The notes under the pieces are model-generated. The model ran no database searches. It saw only the letters and a program-made list of their open reading frames with translations, and had not been told where the DNA came from. The translations under genes and the position numbers were made by a program. Positions 11,520 through 23,598 of a stretch of 64,000 bases of DNA are shown here, piece by piece; the stretch's first letter is position 1; every line of letters begins with the position of its first letter. Source of the DNA: Sinonovacula constricta (lineage: Eukaryota > Mollusca > Bivalvia > Cardiida > Solecurtidae); assembly GCA_007844125.1 (NCBI GenBank), contig CM017572.1, positions 35,289,503-35,353,502 on the forward strand, in the 5' to 3' direction.

Positions 11520-14500
11520 GTCATTTTTTTTACTAATAAGGATCGAATAGTTGTGTTGTCAAATAGTCAACAGATGTTGCATTGTCCAACCTTTTTTTAC
11601 TCGAGATGGTCGACTAGTTGTCGAATAACCATCAAGGGTTGAATAGTTGTGGGTTCTAAAAGTTGACAGGGGTTGAATAGTTTTGGGTCAAATATCCCAC
11701 AAGGGTTGAATAGTCAAGGGATTGAACAGTAAACAGGGGGCGAACAGTCTTGGGGTCGAATAGAAGAGGAGTACAGTTGTGGGGTCGAATAGTCCACAGT
11801 GGTTGAATAGTCCACAGTGGTTGAATAGTTGTGGGGTTGAATAGTCCACAGTGGTTGAATAGTTGTGGGGTAAGATAGTAGACAGGGGTTGAATAGGCGA
11901 GGGGTCAAATAGTAGACGGGCATGAATAGTCGAGGGGATGAATAGTCGTGGGGTTGAATTGTCCACAGTGGTTGAATAGTTGTGGGGTCAGACAGTAGAC
12001 AGGGGTTGAATAGGCAAGGGGTTAAGTAGTTGACGGGCATGAATAGTCGAGCCGTTGAATTGTCGAGGGTCGAGCAGCTGAATTGTCGAGGGGTCGAGCA
12101 GTCATGAGGTCGAATAGTCGTGGGGTTGAATAGTTGTGGGGTTGAATAATCAACAAGGGTTGAATAGTTGTGGGGTCAAATAGTCGACAGGGGTTGAATA
12201 GTCTAGGGGTTGAAAAGTTGACAGAGGTTGAAAAGTCGAGCGATAGAATAGTCGACAGTGTTTGAATTGTTGTGGGGCCAAATAGTCGACACTGGTTGAG
12301 AAGTTGTGGGGTCAAATACTTGACGGGTCAATAGTCAACAGGGTCTGAATAGTCAAGGGCTTAAATAGTTGTGGGGTCAAATAGTCGAGGGGTTGAATAA
12401 TCCTGGGGTCAATAGTTGACAGGGGTCGAATAGTGGAGGGGTTGAACAGTCGTGGGGTCAATAGTCTACAGGGGTTGAATAGTCGACACAGGTCGAATGG
12501 TCAAGGGGTCGATTAGTTGTTGGGTTGAATAGTCGACAGGGGATGAATAGTTGTAAGGACAAATAGTCAACTGGGGTAGAATAGTCGAGGGATCAAATTA
12601 TTGGTTTGAATAGTCGACAGTTGTCGAATAGGTTTCGGGTTGAATAGTCGACAGGGGATGAATAGTTGTAAGGACAAATATTCAACTGGGGTAGAATAGT
12701 CGAGGGGTCAAATTATTGGTTTGAATAGTCGACAGTTGTCGAATAGGTTTCAGGTTGAATAGTCGACAGGGGTTGAATAATCGAGGGGTGGAACAGTGGA
12801 GGTGTTGAACAGTCAAAAGAGGTCGAATAGTCATGGGGTTGAATAGATGTGATGTCAAATAATCAACAGTGGTTGAAATGTTGTAGGATCGAACAGTCGA
12901 CAAAGGTTCAAACATCAAGGGGTTGAATAGTAGACTGGGCTTAAATAGTCTAGGGCTTGAATAGCAGAGGTGTCTAGGGATCAACCAGTTGTGGGGTTGA
13001 ATAGTAGACTGGGGTTAAAAAGTTTAGGGGCTGAAAAGTCAAGGGGTCGAATAGTCGAGGGCTCGAACAGTCGTGGGGTTGATTAGTTGATAGGGGTTGA
13101 ATAGTTTATGGGTCAAAGGTCGAGGGGTTGAATAGTCAACAGGGGTTAAAAAGTTGAGGGGTTGAATAGTCAAGGGGTCTAACAGTCAACAGAGGTTGAC
13201 TAGATGAGGGATCGAAAAGTCGACAGGGGTTGAATAGTTGACAGGGTTTGAATAGTAGTGGGGTCAAATAGTCCACAGGGGTTGAACAGTCTTAAAGGTC
13301 GAATAGTCGACAGGGGTTGAATAGTTGTGGGGTCGAATAGTTCAGGGGTAGATTAGTTGTGGGGTCAAATTGTCAACAGGGGTTGAATGGTCGAGGGGTC
13401 GAATAGTTGACAGGGGTCGAATAGGTGTTGGGTTAAATAGTCGAGGGGTCGAACAGTCATGGGGTGAAATAGTCAACAGGGGTTGAAAAATCCACATGGG
13501 TTGAATAATCGACAGGGGTTGAATACTTGTGGAGTTGAATAGTTGACAGGTCGAACAGTCATAGTCGAGTGGTCAAACAGTCATGGGGTTGTATAGTCAA
13601 GGGGCGACAGTTGTGGGGTCGAATAGTCGACTGCTCAAATAGTCAACAGGGATTGAATAGTTGTGGGGTAGAATAGTCGAGGGGTTGAATAGTCAACAGC
13701 AGTTAAATAGTCAACAGGAGTTAAATAATCAACAGTGCTCGAATAATCAACAGGAGTTGCATAGTTGTGGGGTCAAATAGTCAAGGGGTCAAATAGTCAT
13801 GGGGTTGAATAGTCAAGGGGTCGAATAGTCGACAGGGGTCAAAAAGTTGACAGGGGTTGATAAGTCGATGGGCTTGAATAGTTGACAGGGGTTAAATAGT
13901 TGTGGGGTCGAATAGTCAAGAGGGGTTGAATAGTTGTGTGGGGTAGAATAGTCAACAGGGGATTGAATAGTTGTGGGATTGAATAGTCAACAGGGGTTGA
14001 ATAGTTGTGGGGTCGAATAGTAGACAGGGGTTGAATAGTTGTGGGGTCAAATAGTCCACAGGCTTGAATAGCTGTGGAGTTGAATAGTCAACAGGGGTTG
14101 AATAGTTGTGGGGTGGAATAGTCGAGGGGTTGAATAGTTGTGGGGTCGAATAGTTGAGGGGTGGAATAGTTGTGGGGTCAAATAGTCAACAGGGGTTGAA
14201 TGGTCGAGGGGTCAAATAGTCGACAGGGGCCGAAGTTGAGGGGTCCAATAGCTGCCAGGGGTTGAACTGTCATGGGGTCGAATAGTCGACGGGTCGAATA
14301 GGTGTCAGGTTAAATAGTCGAGGGGTCGAACAGTCATGGGGTGAAATAGTCAACAGGGGTTGAAAAATCCACATGGGTTGAATAATCGACAGGAGTTAAA
14401 TACTTGTGGAGTTGAATAGTTGACAGGTCGAACAGTCATTGTCGAATGGTCAAACAGTCATGGGGTGAAATAGTCAACAGGGGTTGAAAAATCCACATGG

Positions 14501-16525
14501 GTTGAATAATCGACAGGGGTCGAATAGTCGACAGGGGTCAAAAAGTCGACAGGGGTTGATAAGTTGAGGGGTTGAATAGTTGTAGGGTCGAATAGTAGAC
14601 AGGGGTTGAATAGTTGTGGGGTAGAATAGTCAACAGGGGATTGAATAGTTGTGGGATTGAATAGTCAACAGGGGTTGAATAGTTGTGGGGTTGAATAGTA
14701 GACAGGGGTTGAGTAATTGTGGGGGTGAATAGTCAACAGGGGTTGAATAGTTGTGGGGTTGAATAGTAACAGGGGCTGAATAGTTGTGGGGTAGAATAGT
14801 CGACATGGTTGAATAGTTGTGGGGTCAAATAGTCGACAGGGGTTGAATAGTTGTGGGGTCAAATAGTCGACAGGGGTTGAATAGTTGTGGGGTTATATAT
14901 TCTACATTGGTTGAATAGTTGTGGGGTTGAATAGTTGACATGGGTTGAATAGTTGTGGGGTTGAATAGTCGACATTGGTTTAATAGTTGAGGGTTCAAAT
15001 AGTTGATGGGTTTAAAAGTCATTGGGTCAAACAGGGCTTGAATAGTCGTGGGGTCGAATAGTCGACATGAGTTGAATAGATATGGGGTCGAATAGTCGAC
15101 TGGGGTCGAATAGTCATGGGGTCAAACAGTTGAATAGTCGACAGGGGTTGAATAGTCGACAGGGATTGAATAGTCGACATAAGTTGAAAAATCGACAGGG
15201 GTTGTATAGTCCTGGGGTCAAATAGTTTATAGGAGTTGAATGGTCGTTGGGTCGAATAGTTGACAGGGGTTGAATAGTTGTGGGGTCGAATAGTCAGTAG
15301 GGGTTGAATAGTCCACAGAGGTTAAATAGTCAACATGAGTTGAATAGTTGCGGGGTTGAATAGTCCACAGGGGTCGAATAGTTGTGGGGTAGAATAGTCA
15401 ACAGGGGTCGAAAAGTAGACAAGGGTTGAATAGTCATGGGGTCGAATAGTCGACAGGGGTTGGATAGTAGTTAGGTACATGTAGGCGTATTGGGGGGAGG
15501 GGGGCGTAATTTGGGAGGGGGTGTTTTGTGGAGGGGGCATATTGGGGGCATATTTTGGGGGAGGGGCATAGTGGGGGGGCGTATTGGGGGATAGAGGGGG
15601 TATTGGGGCATATTGGGGGTACATTGGGGGTGTATTGGGGTAGAGGGGGTATTGGGGGCGTATTGGAGGAGGGGTATTGGGGACATATTTGGATGCATAT
15701 GGGGGGGGGGGGGGGGGGTAGAGGGGTATTGGGGGCATATTGGGGGAGGGGTATTGGGGGGGGGGGAGAGGGGGCATATTGGGGGGAGGGGGGGTTGGAT
15801 CAAGATCCATTAGGTAAAGTTGTTGAAGAATGTGGGCACAAATAGTTGATAGGGGTTGAATAGTTGTGGGGTTGAATAGTCGACAGGGGTTGAATAGTTG
15901 TGGGGTTGAATAGTCGATGTGTCAAATAGTCGACAGGGGTTGAATAGTTGTGGGGTCAAATAGTCGACAGGGGTTGAATAGTTGTGGGGTTGAATAGTCG
16001 ACATTAGTTGAAAAGTTGTGGGGTCAAATAGTCGACAGGGGTTGAATAGTCGTGGGGTCAAATAGTCGACAGGGGTTGAATAGTTGTGGGGTCAAATAGT
16101 CGACATGGGTTGAATAGTTGCGGGGTCGAATAGTCGACAGGGGTTGAATAGTTGTGGGGTCGAATAGTCCACAGGAGTTGAATAGTTGTGGGGTCGAATA
16201 GTCAATAGGGGTTGAATAGTCGTTGGGTCGAATAGTCGACAGGGGTTGAATAGTCGTGGGGTCGAATAGTCGATAGGGGTGGAATGGTCGAATGGTCGAA
16301 TAGTTGACAGGGGTTTAATAGTCGTGGAGTCGAATAGTCAGTAGGGGTTGAATAGTCGTGGGGTCAAATAGTCAATAGGGGTTGAATAGTCGACATGGGT
16401 TGAATAGTCGACTGAGGTCGAATAGTCTTGGGGTCGAATAGTCATCATGAGTTGAATAGTTGTGGGGTCGAATAGTCGACTGGGGTCGAATAGTCGACAG
16501 GGGTTGAATAGTAGTTCGGTACATG
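11520..16525 (+). repeat. 5-kb satellite of 17-18-bp units
   Basis: Nearly continuous tandem copies of GGGGTYGAATAGTYGACA (18 bp) alternating with GGGGTYGAATAGTTGTG (17 bp), often as 34-35-bp dimers. Units are heavily diverged on the left and more homogeneous around 14600-15000 and 15840-16260. Minus-strand ORFs (STPQLFNPCRLFDPTTIQPL-like) are translations of the repeat and shift frame with it. Confidence 0.9.
15481..15803 (+). repeat. G-rich block 1 inside the satellite
   Basis: Tandem GGGGGCGTATTGG / GGGGGCATATTGG units, including an 18-G run (about 15701-15718). Entry is through TACATGTAGGCGTATTGGGG and exit through GATCAAGATCCATTA. The plus strand has many G-runs and so strong G-quadruplex potential. 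Confidence 0.85.
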
Positions 16526-16842
16526 TAGGCGTATTGGGGGGAGGGGGGCGTATTGTGGGAGGGGATGTATTGGGGAGGGGGCTTATTGGGGGCATATTGG
16601 GGGTGAGTGGCCTATTGGAGGCGTATTGGGGGCGTATTGGGGGGGTAGAAGGGTATTGGGGTGTATTGGGGGCGTATTGGGGGGGCACATTGGGGGAAGG
16701 GCGTATTGGGGGGGTAGACAAAGGTATTGGGGGCGTATTGGGGGACGGGGGATTGGGGGGGCGTATTGGGGGCATATTGGGGGTAGAGGGGGATTGGGGG
16801 CGTATTGGGGGCGTATTGGGGAGGGGGGAAGGGTATGAATCA
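16526..16842 (+). repeat. G-rich block 2 inside the satellite
   Basis: Same unit, same entry (TACATGTAGGCGTATTGGGG) and same exit (ATCAAGATCCATTA, AAAGTTGTTG) as block 1, about 1.04 kb away. The blocks therefore belong to one duplicated segment rather than two independent arrays. Confidence 0.85.
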
Positions 16843-16924
16843 AGATCCATTACATAAAGTTGTTGTACTGCACTAAAGCTGGTACAAGTTTTGAAAATGT
16901 AATAAGAACTTAGGCACTTACATT

Positions 16925-17425
16925 TCGACTATTCGACCTCATCTTATTAAATCATTGTAACCTGAACAGAGCTCGAAAAATTGTGTTTATTGATGCCCTA
17001 GACATCTCTGAAAAGTGAACCACAACCCCATATTCCTCATTACAAACATGTATTTCCTATCTGAGCCACGCTGCACAGTTAGCTATTTTTAAACCAAGAA
17101 AACCACGTGACCACAAGGTATGCTTTAACTCATCCACGTCAGCCACTTTAACGTCGATGTCTATTTTTAGCATGAATCACAATCATTTTTACACATAGAT
17201 TTGAACAGAATGAACATTATAAGTGTTGATTTATTACGCAACGGGTGTTGATTAGCGAGTTTAGTCCTTAAATTGAGTTACTGCTGAAAATCGTCAAAGC
17301 TTAGACTAAAGTATGATTATTTTTGTCTGAAGAAATTATGCACAAATACCCAGAGGTCAGATATTGTTATTTTATATTAGATATAAGCCAACTATCGGTT
17401 ACAACCTTTAAATACTTACCTGATA
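16925..17425 (+). mobile_element. MITE-A, left end degraded
   Basis: Family blocks CTGAGCCACGCTGCACAG, AACGTCGATGTCTATTTTTAG and the right end AACTATCGGTTACAACCTTTA. The left terminus is replaced by satellite-like TTCGACCTCATC. Confidence 0.75.
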
Positions 17426-17934
17426 TTTATGAATGTCCATTTGTCACTTTGAAAAGGAAACCCACAAGAGTTGACATGTAGTACATATGTAGATTATCAC
17501 AGTGTGGTCAGCAAAATTGTGTACAGTACATATTAATTCAATGCACACCTTATTTACTAGTTATTATAATTTACAAAATAGCTTTAAAGACCAAATTTAA
17601 CTTATAAACCATGTTTACAGTCCTGTAGTTTTACCACGAAATTGTATGACACTTCACGTGCTATTTGTAGACAGCCTGTTAGACAAGGGAGGTAATGCAA
17701 ACGACTTAGGTTGGATCCACCACCTGGATTTATCTCCCATCTCCGTAATTTAAAATTGATCTCTCAATTAATTGGTATTTCTTGCAAGGTTTATGCACAC
17801 TTTTTGTTTTATATAATTAATGATATAGATTAGAGCAAATAGGGGTACTTGTCGCACTGTTTACCAAAATTTTTATTATTTAGATATTAGGCTAGTGGGA
17901 AGAGAAGATCTTGGTAAAGTTGTATATATATTTA

Positions 17935-18045
17935 TTGTCTTTTGACCATTTATACATTGTGTATGGTATATATTGGATATGTTAGCCACATGGGTCTTTC
18001 AAACTCTGGAATTGAAATAAAACTTGAAACTGAAATCTTATTTGT
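17935..18045 (+). mobile_element. Possible retroposon 3' tail
   Basis: Ends in GAATTGAAATAAAACTTGAAAC, resembling the reverse-oriented tail at 46383 (AATAAAAGTTTGAATTGAA on its minus strand). This is typical of non-LTR element 3' ends with a short tail repeat. No reverse transcriptase is present. Confidence 0.3.
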
Positions 18046-18194
18046 TTGTATCATTTACCAAAAGAGCAGCATTTGAACATTCATTTAGTTCTCTGTCACT
18101 GTTTGAAAACAGCGTGATGAAATGAATTGCAACCCAACGAATGGTATTTAGAAGATAAATAGTTGTTTCCCGTTTATAAGAACATTGTGTTCAG

Positions 18195-18430
18195 GTGTGG
18201 ATAGTCCAGTATCCTGATGCGCCGGTGGTTCTACCCAGACATGTGTCTGGGGTCTTTCTCCGCCAAAGAGCTGGACGTTGCTTTAATGATCATAATTGGT
18301 CGCTGCAATGTATTTAAAAAAACAAAAACATATAAGAACATATGCCGGTGTGGATAGTCTCTTGGCCCTGTGATTGGATGTTATCAGGTGTTCATGGCCT
18401 GTTATCACTGTGAGAGCAGTATAGCACAAG
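18195..18430 (+). mobile_element. SINE-2 and SINE-1 fragments
   Basis: 18195-18320 contains GCGCCGGTGGTTC and CTGGGGTCTTTCTCC, as in the SINE-2 body at 44230-44310. 18350-18430 (TATCAGGTGTTCATGGCC) resembles the SINE-1 body. Both lack heads. Confidence 0.45.
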
Positions 18431-18784
18431 TTAAACATTGGAAATTTAATTGACATTTACCTCAACGCCCAAATCCGAGGAGGGAATGGCCTTAATATAA
18501 ATCTATTTTTACAACTTATATTCTTATCGACGTAATACGTTATGTCCCAACTTTTCCAGTCTACTCCAATATATCAGTTGATGTGAACGCTAACAACACA
18601 AAAGAACGAGTCGTGTTATTTCGAGAAGATCATATCCGTATTTTCATCTGGAAAGATGGATGGATTCAGAGGGAAATGGGGGGGGGGGTCTACCTACGCG
18701 AACCAGATATAAATAGAGTTGTGAAAACACATACGTGTAAGCTTAAAAGATACTAAGTTTTTAAAGTAAATTTTGTCTGTACTG

Positions 18785-18880
18785 CTTGTATATATGTAGT
18801 ATTTACTGCGATAAAATTAAATGGATTTTGATTCATACCCCCACCCCCTCCTACAAAATTGTCTGGATCCGCCTCTGGGA
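18785..18880 (+). repeat. Dispersed repeat R2
   Basis: TATGTAGTATTTACTGCG through TCTGGATCCGCC, with a C-rich middle. Shared with 41185-41275 and 63290-63450. Confidence 0.6.
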
Positions 18881-20527
18881 AGATATGTATCTTCCGCTAT
18901 ACATTGTCAAAGACGGGGACTAATATTTAATGCCTTTTAACATAAATCACAAAAACGCGTTTGATTTTTATCCTATTTTATCGTTTTTTATTTGACCAAG
19001 ATGCTAACTTAGATATTTTATTCAAATTTTAAAACATTATCGGATTAAGTTACCTGCCTTACCTGTATTAGGGTTATGCAATGAACCATGGATGCTCAAA
19101 TTATCGAGCGGGACCTTTACTACAAAAAAAAAGAAGAAAAAAGCTCGCCATATGCCTAAGGGTGAAAGGCGAGGGTAAACAAAACCATTCGACGAATTGA
19201 AACAAATCATCGTGTGTTGTGTGTGACAACAGCAGGTGAGAATATTTTGTTGTTATTTTGGCGACAATAAAACCACAATCATCATGCGGACCACAACTTA
19301 ACAACTGGGTCGTGTATACAAAACAACAGTCCTACAAGGGATTACCCATTGCAATAGATATAACAGCAAACGACACTTGCGTTTTATTTTTCTTTACTTG
19401 TTGTTGTGTTGTTTTACCCCAGAAATAACACAGCCATGTCTAAGGGTGTAATGGCTGTGCCAATGTCTGTTCAAGTTTACTGTCAGAAACGATAGTGTGA
19501 ATTCTGCTTAATTTTACAGAGGAAATAATTATTTAAGCTGTGATTTTAACATTCACGTGTGAACAAACTCTGACATAATCATCAACAAAAAACGTTTTTA
19601 GATTAAGACCACTTTGACATTGTCGATGAGAAAATAAAAAGAACTCATGAAAATGACATCTCAGTAAGAAAAAAGGATTATGATAAAGTCTTTGTACTTA
19701 CAAGTTTTATTTTCCTGTTCTCCGCTTTCCTTGCTTCTCCACATTGAACACAAATCTTAAAATTACAATTACGTTTTAAATTCTGCAACCGTGTTAAAAT
19801 AAAGTCTCTTCTTCATGAACAACTAAGGTCTTTTGCTTACAAACATTTTTGTCTTGTTCGTTCGTTCACAAATTAACACTAATTTACTATCACAAATACC
19901 CTCGATGATCAATTTAAATGTCCAAGAGACACAATTATGCACTGCAAACTTAATAATTAAATTGACTGTTCATTATCAAAACGCTCACCAGCAACACAGT
20001 TTGGAGCAAAATTGATTTCCCGCCCACGTGTTGCGCGCGCACATTTTACAGGTGATCATTGTAAGAAGAATTCTGATTGGTTTAAAATGTCGGACTCTGT
20101 CGAATTTCACCGGGAACATGCGATGTTAAGTGAATAAGTTATTAAATGATATTAGTTCCTTATATTTTATCTATATTATGATACGCAATAATTTTACACG
20201 ATAACATATCGTTTTGCGTGCATAACCAAATTTTCTTACTTTTTTAAAAAAAAACGTTGACAATGGCTTGCTTATATGATGGCACAGAAGTGACCATAAC
20301 TTTGCCATTTATTGATGGAATTTAATGAAATGTTTTTATTGAGTTTCTCACATCCATAGCTACAAATAAATGCTATAAGATCGTTGAAATAATTTTATTT
20401 TCAAAAAGTCGTTCCTATGCCTAATAAAAGACAGAAAAGAACACATAAATTATATTGTTTAAGTGTAGTGTTTTATCTTTGGCAACCTTTGTACAAAGTC
20501 GTATCTTTATTCAATAACCGTTGTAGG

Positions 20528-21252
20528 CAATCGGAACACCTCGGATAATTCACGAATCACCTCTCAGATCAATCGTAAAACTTCGGGTATTTCCGTATGG
20601 TTCGTAAAATACACCTCGTACATAGCTCTAGAATACACCAAAGTGCGTCGCCTGAGTTATGAAACAGTGTCCGTTCGCGAGAAAGTAACAAATTATATAT
20701 ATATCATTTAGTTGAGTATATCTTGCAATAACAACGATTTTTTTTATCAATACAATCTATATGATTTACGGAAAATTGAAAAGTCAACATTAAATACCCA
20801 GTATTAAAACTAAGACACACAAAGTAGATCCAAGATGGCGCCTTATTATGTCAGAGGTCTCTTGCATAGCATAAAGGCCGAGGTGATCAGATTGCTCTCA
20901 GATGTATGTAGTCGGATCACCTCGGCCATTTCTCTAAATGGGACTAATTTAATGAGAGGCGACAAAACAAAGATCGCAGCTCGGATGACAGATCAATATA
21001 GTACGATGTCTGTAAAACTTTAATTTGTGGCGGCATCAAATTTAAATCATTCAATTTTAATTTACCCAGCGCAGTAGACACACAGCTGTCAATCGATGTC
21101 ATTGTATATGTTTTGTGCGAACTACATTTAGGCATATTCTTCTTCCGACTTCCGGTGAACAAAACGATCGTGCCTTCTGTAAGTATCATTGCACCAGATA
21201 CATCCTAGGGATACTTGTCCCGAGGACGGAATTACCCGAGGAGTTCCAATTG
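20528..21252 (-). mobile_element. MITE-E, split by a MITE-B insertion
   Basis: Left end CAATCGGAACACCTCGG, right end CCGAGGAGTTCCAATTG. Flanks CCGTTGTAGG (20518-20527) and CTGCTGTAGG (21253-21262) look like a 10-bp TSD with two mismatches. The element is interrupted at 20580-20894. Small ORFs such as 20835-21023 are not genes. Confidence 0.8.
20580..20894 (+). mobile_element. MITE-B nested in MITE-E
   Basis: About 315 bp, from CAATCGTAAAACTTCGGG to GAGGTGATCAGATTG. It is flanked by a perfect 9-bp duplication CTCTCAGAT (20571-20579 and 20895-20903), where uninterrupted MITE-E copies have a single CTCTCGGAT. A near-identical inverted copy lies at 25160-25486. Confidence 0.9.
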
Positions 21253-21270
21253 CTGCTGTAGGCATACTAG

Positions 21271-21632
21271 CAATCGGAACACATCAGATAATTCACGAAT
21301 CATCTCTCGGATGTATTTAAGTAGTCGGATCACCTCGGCCATTTTCCAAAATGGGACTACTTTTGTGACAGGCTTGAAATTGCAAATATGGCAGCTCGGA
21401 TGACAGCTCACTACAATACGATGCCTGTAAAACTTAAATTTGTGGCGGCTTCAAATTTAAATCATCTAATTTTAATTTAATCAGCGCATCAGACACGCAG
21501 CTGTCAAACAATGGCATTGTATATGTTTTGAGCGAACTGCATTTTAGGAATATTCTTCTTCCGACTTCCGGCGAACAAAACGATTGTGATTTTAGTGAGT
21601 ATCATTGCACCAGATACATGCGAGGGATGAGG
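21271..21632 (-). mobile_element. MITE-E, truncated second copy
   Basis: Begins CAATCGGAACACATCAG only 18 bp after the previous MITE-E and follows the family to ATTGCACCAGATACATG, where it breaks off without its other terminus. Confidence 0.75.
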
Positions 21633-22837
21633 CCTAGACTTCTTTGGACCAAGTGGCTCAAAATGACGTCAGATTTAGCGTCGGTTGAAATTTGAAATCG
21701 AGGAGACAATGAGGGGCTAAAAATAAGCGTCTCACTGACACATTAGTCTGCATCACTCGAACGCTTTTAAGAAAATCGTCTGAGAAAAAAATCGCAGAGA
21801 GCATGCGCTTTTAATAAGAAGATGATTTTTCTAGGAACTAAACACTTGAGTGGAGCTGATCAATTATTAATTAAAATATTGGTTTATTTGACTTGTATAT
21901 TATCTTAGTATAGCAATTACATTGTAAATTACAAAGTGTCAGAATTCCAAATTTATATTTAACTGTGGCTAATGTTGTGATATTCCTATCAGTCTCGTAT
22001 CTGGGCGGTTTTTGGAGTTACGCACAATTGCAAAGGGAAATAACCTTTGCAGTAATACTTTTGAATATATTCAGTTTTTGAATACATCCAGTTCATTTTC
22101 TAATGAATAACATGTAAAATGCAAACATGCGAGGAACTTGACGAAAAATATGAACGACTAAAATCCTGACGTGTATAAGTTAAATCATTTTAAACCTTTT
22201 CAACTTGATTGGTGTGGCAATAAGATTTTATAACATAGAAACTACGCAAATAAAATATATTATTCCTAACCCGGGTCCGGCATCGACTTTCTAAGTGTTT
22301 TTGGTACTTTTAGATTTTCGATTTTTCGAACGGAGGTTACGCACGTGCGTAAAGTGCGTTATGGCAGAAACGCGCCTGCTATCAGTTTTACAACTAAGAG
22401 AAAGAACTTTATGCCGGATAAAAAGATGGGAAATACATTCAAGAACTGGATAGAACGAAAAAGATTATTAATTCTGAAAGAATAAAAATTCAGAATTACA
22501 CCACTTTTACAAATTTAGCATGAATGATGCTTTAACTTAGCAAAACAGAGTACACTTTTTATGAGTTTTAATATTTGAATTGTAACAAAATACATACGAT
22601 GATTTAGAGCTATTTTCATTTCTAGTAATATTTTTGAAATACCAATTCATATAATAATCTGTGGAGTAAATAACACTAAACATGAAAGACATTGTCGATT
22701 CATTAGGAAAGGTACACTGATAGATTAAAGCGACCTAAAACTTGTTCAGCTGTGGATCCATAAGTATCGAGCTGGAGCCGCAATCGCATGCCCTTCAGAT
22801 TGCAAGTGGAAATTTGGCTCATTGTTTGAATTCGACT
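21633..22837. other. Spacer, no gene seen
   Basis: AT-rich DNA. A GCACGTGCGTAAAGTGCG segment near 22340 is shared with MITE-F (26205-26222), so a fragment of that family may be present. The minus-strand ORF at 22703-22984 mostly overlaps MITE-D. Confidence 0.5.
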
Positions 22838-23156
22838 CATTCTCTCACCAGAGGGCGTGCTACACAAGTTTCGCTTCCACCTCTGACAACGCCGGGAAAA
22901 GTAGTTCTCATACACGTGATATTCTATCGTCACATGTCGCAAAATAGTTCCCCGAAAATTCGGGTTAAAATATATCTTAAACATTGTTCTAAAAAGATAT
23001 AAATACCCATTTTCTTTTTAAGTAAAATATACAGAGATCAAAATAATCTCACGAGCATTTTATTCATTATTTATATTTTGTACAAGAATCTTTTACCCCG
23101 GGCGTTGACAGAGGTGTAAGCGAAACTTGTGTAGCACGCCCTCTGGTGAGAGAATG
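22838..23156 (+). mobile_element. MITE-D copy 1, 3' of lectin A
   Basis: 319 bp with near-perfect terminal inverted repeats of about 55 bp (CATTCTCTCACCAGAGGG ... CCCTCTGGTGAGAGAATG). Flanked by a perfect 9-bp TSD AATTCGACT (22829-22837 and 23157-23165). It starts 220 bp beyond the lectin A stop codon and carries AATAAA on the minus strand (23059-23064), which could serve as poly(A) signal for lectin A. Confidence 0.9.
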
Positions 23157-23375
23157 AATTCGACTTATCTTCAGTTTTCTCAGTTTATCGTCAGTTGGAA
23201 ATCAGTGAAGGGTGGCGTCCTTCTATCAACTCGCCCTGAAATTGCTACACACACAACAATTATGTCCCTTTTTTTCAGTCGAATTTAACACTTTTTTCTT
23301 CCATTGTTGACATGTTTGATTTCCACCGGAAATGAAATGCGAACCTCCACGCTAAAGAGCGTCCAATGGAGGTAA

Positions 23376-23598
23376 TTATTCAGGGGAGATAACAGAGGTT
23401 ATTAAACAGGACTGTTGGAGAAATACTATGCCCAATGTTATTGCCATGACGGTTTGGGTTGCATCAAAATGTGTCGGCGAACCTTCATTTCTTGCAGCAG
23501 ACGGACGTGTTTCTTTGTTTAAGCTTGGAGAATATTTTTCGTCTGCTGACGATTTCGTTCCATTTCCTCTTCCGGTAACAACAGCATTTTCTCGGATT
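23376..23598 (-). CDS. Lectin A terminal exon: tail and stop
   Basis: Acceptor CATGTATTTTTAG (AG at 23599-23600). The first base completes the split codon (GC+A, Ala), which is the correct phase after exon 5. It is open for 73 residues to TAA at 23378-23376. The tail begins IRENAVVTGRGNGTKSSADE, is Ser/Thr/Asn/Lys-rich, and ends with a hydrophobic stretch TVMAITLGIVFLQQSCLITS followed by VISPE. It is not CTLD-like. It could be a GPI-anchor or membrane-type C-terminus, or a membrane-binding tail. No homologous exon was found for lectin B, so this exon is less certain than exons 2-5. Confidence 0.6.

Larger units (their letters stand above)
17426..20517. other. Repeat-poor intergenic stretch, no gene seen
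   Basis: About 3 kb of AT-rich DNA. The only recognisable pieces are a retroposon-like tail, SINE fragments and a dispersed repeat, listed separately. ORFs at 19101-19304 and 19833-20015 have no domain, splice or composition support. Confidence 0.5.
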
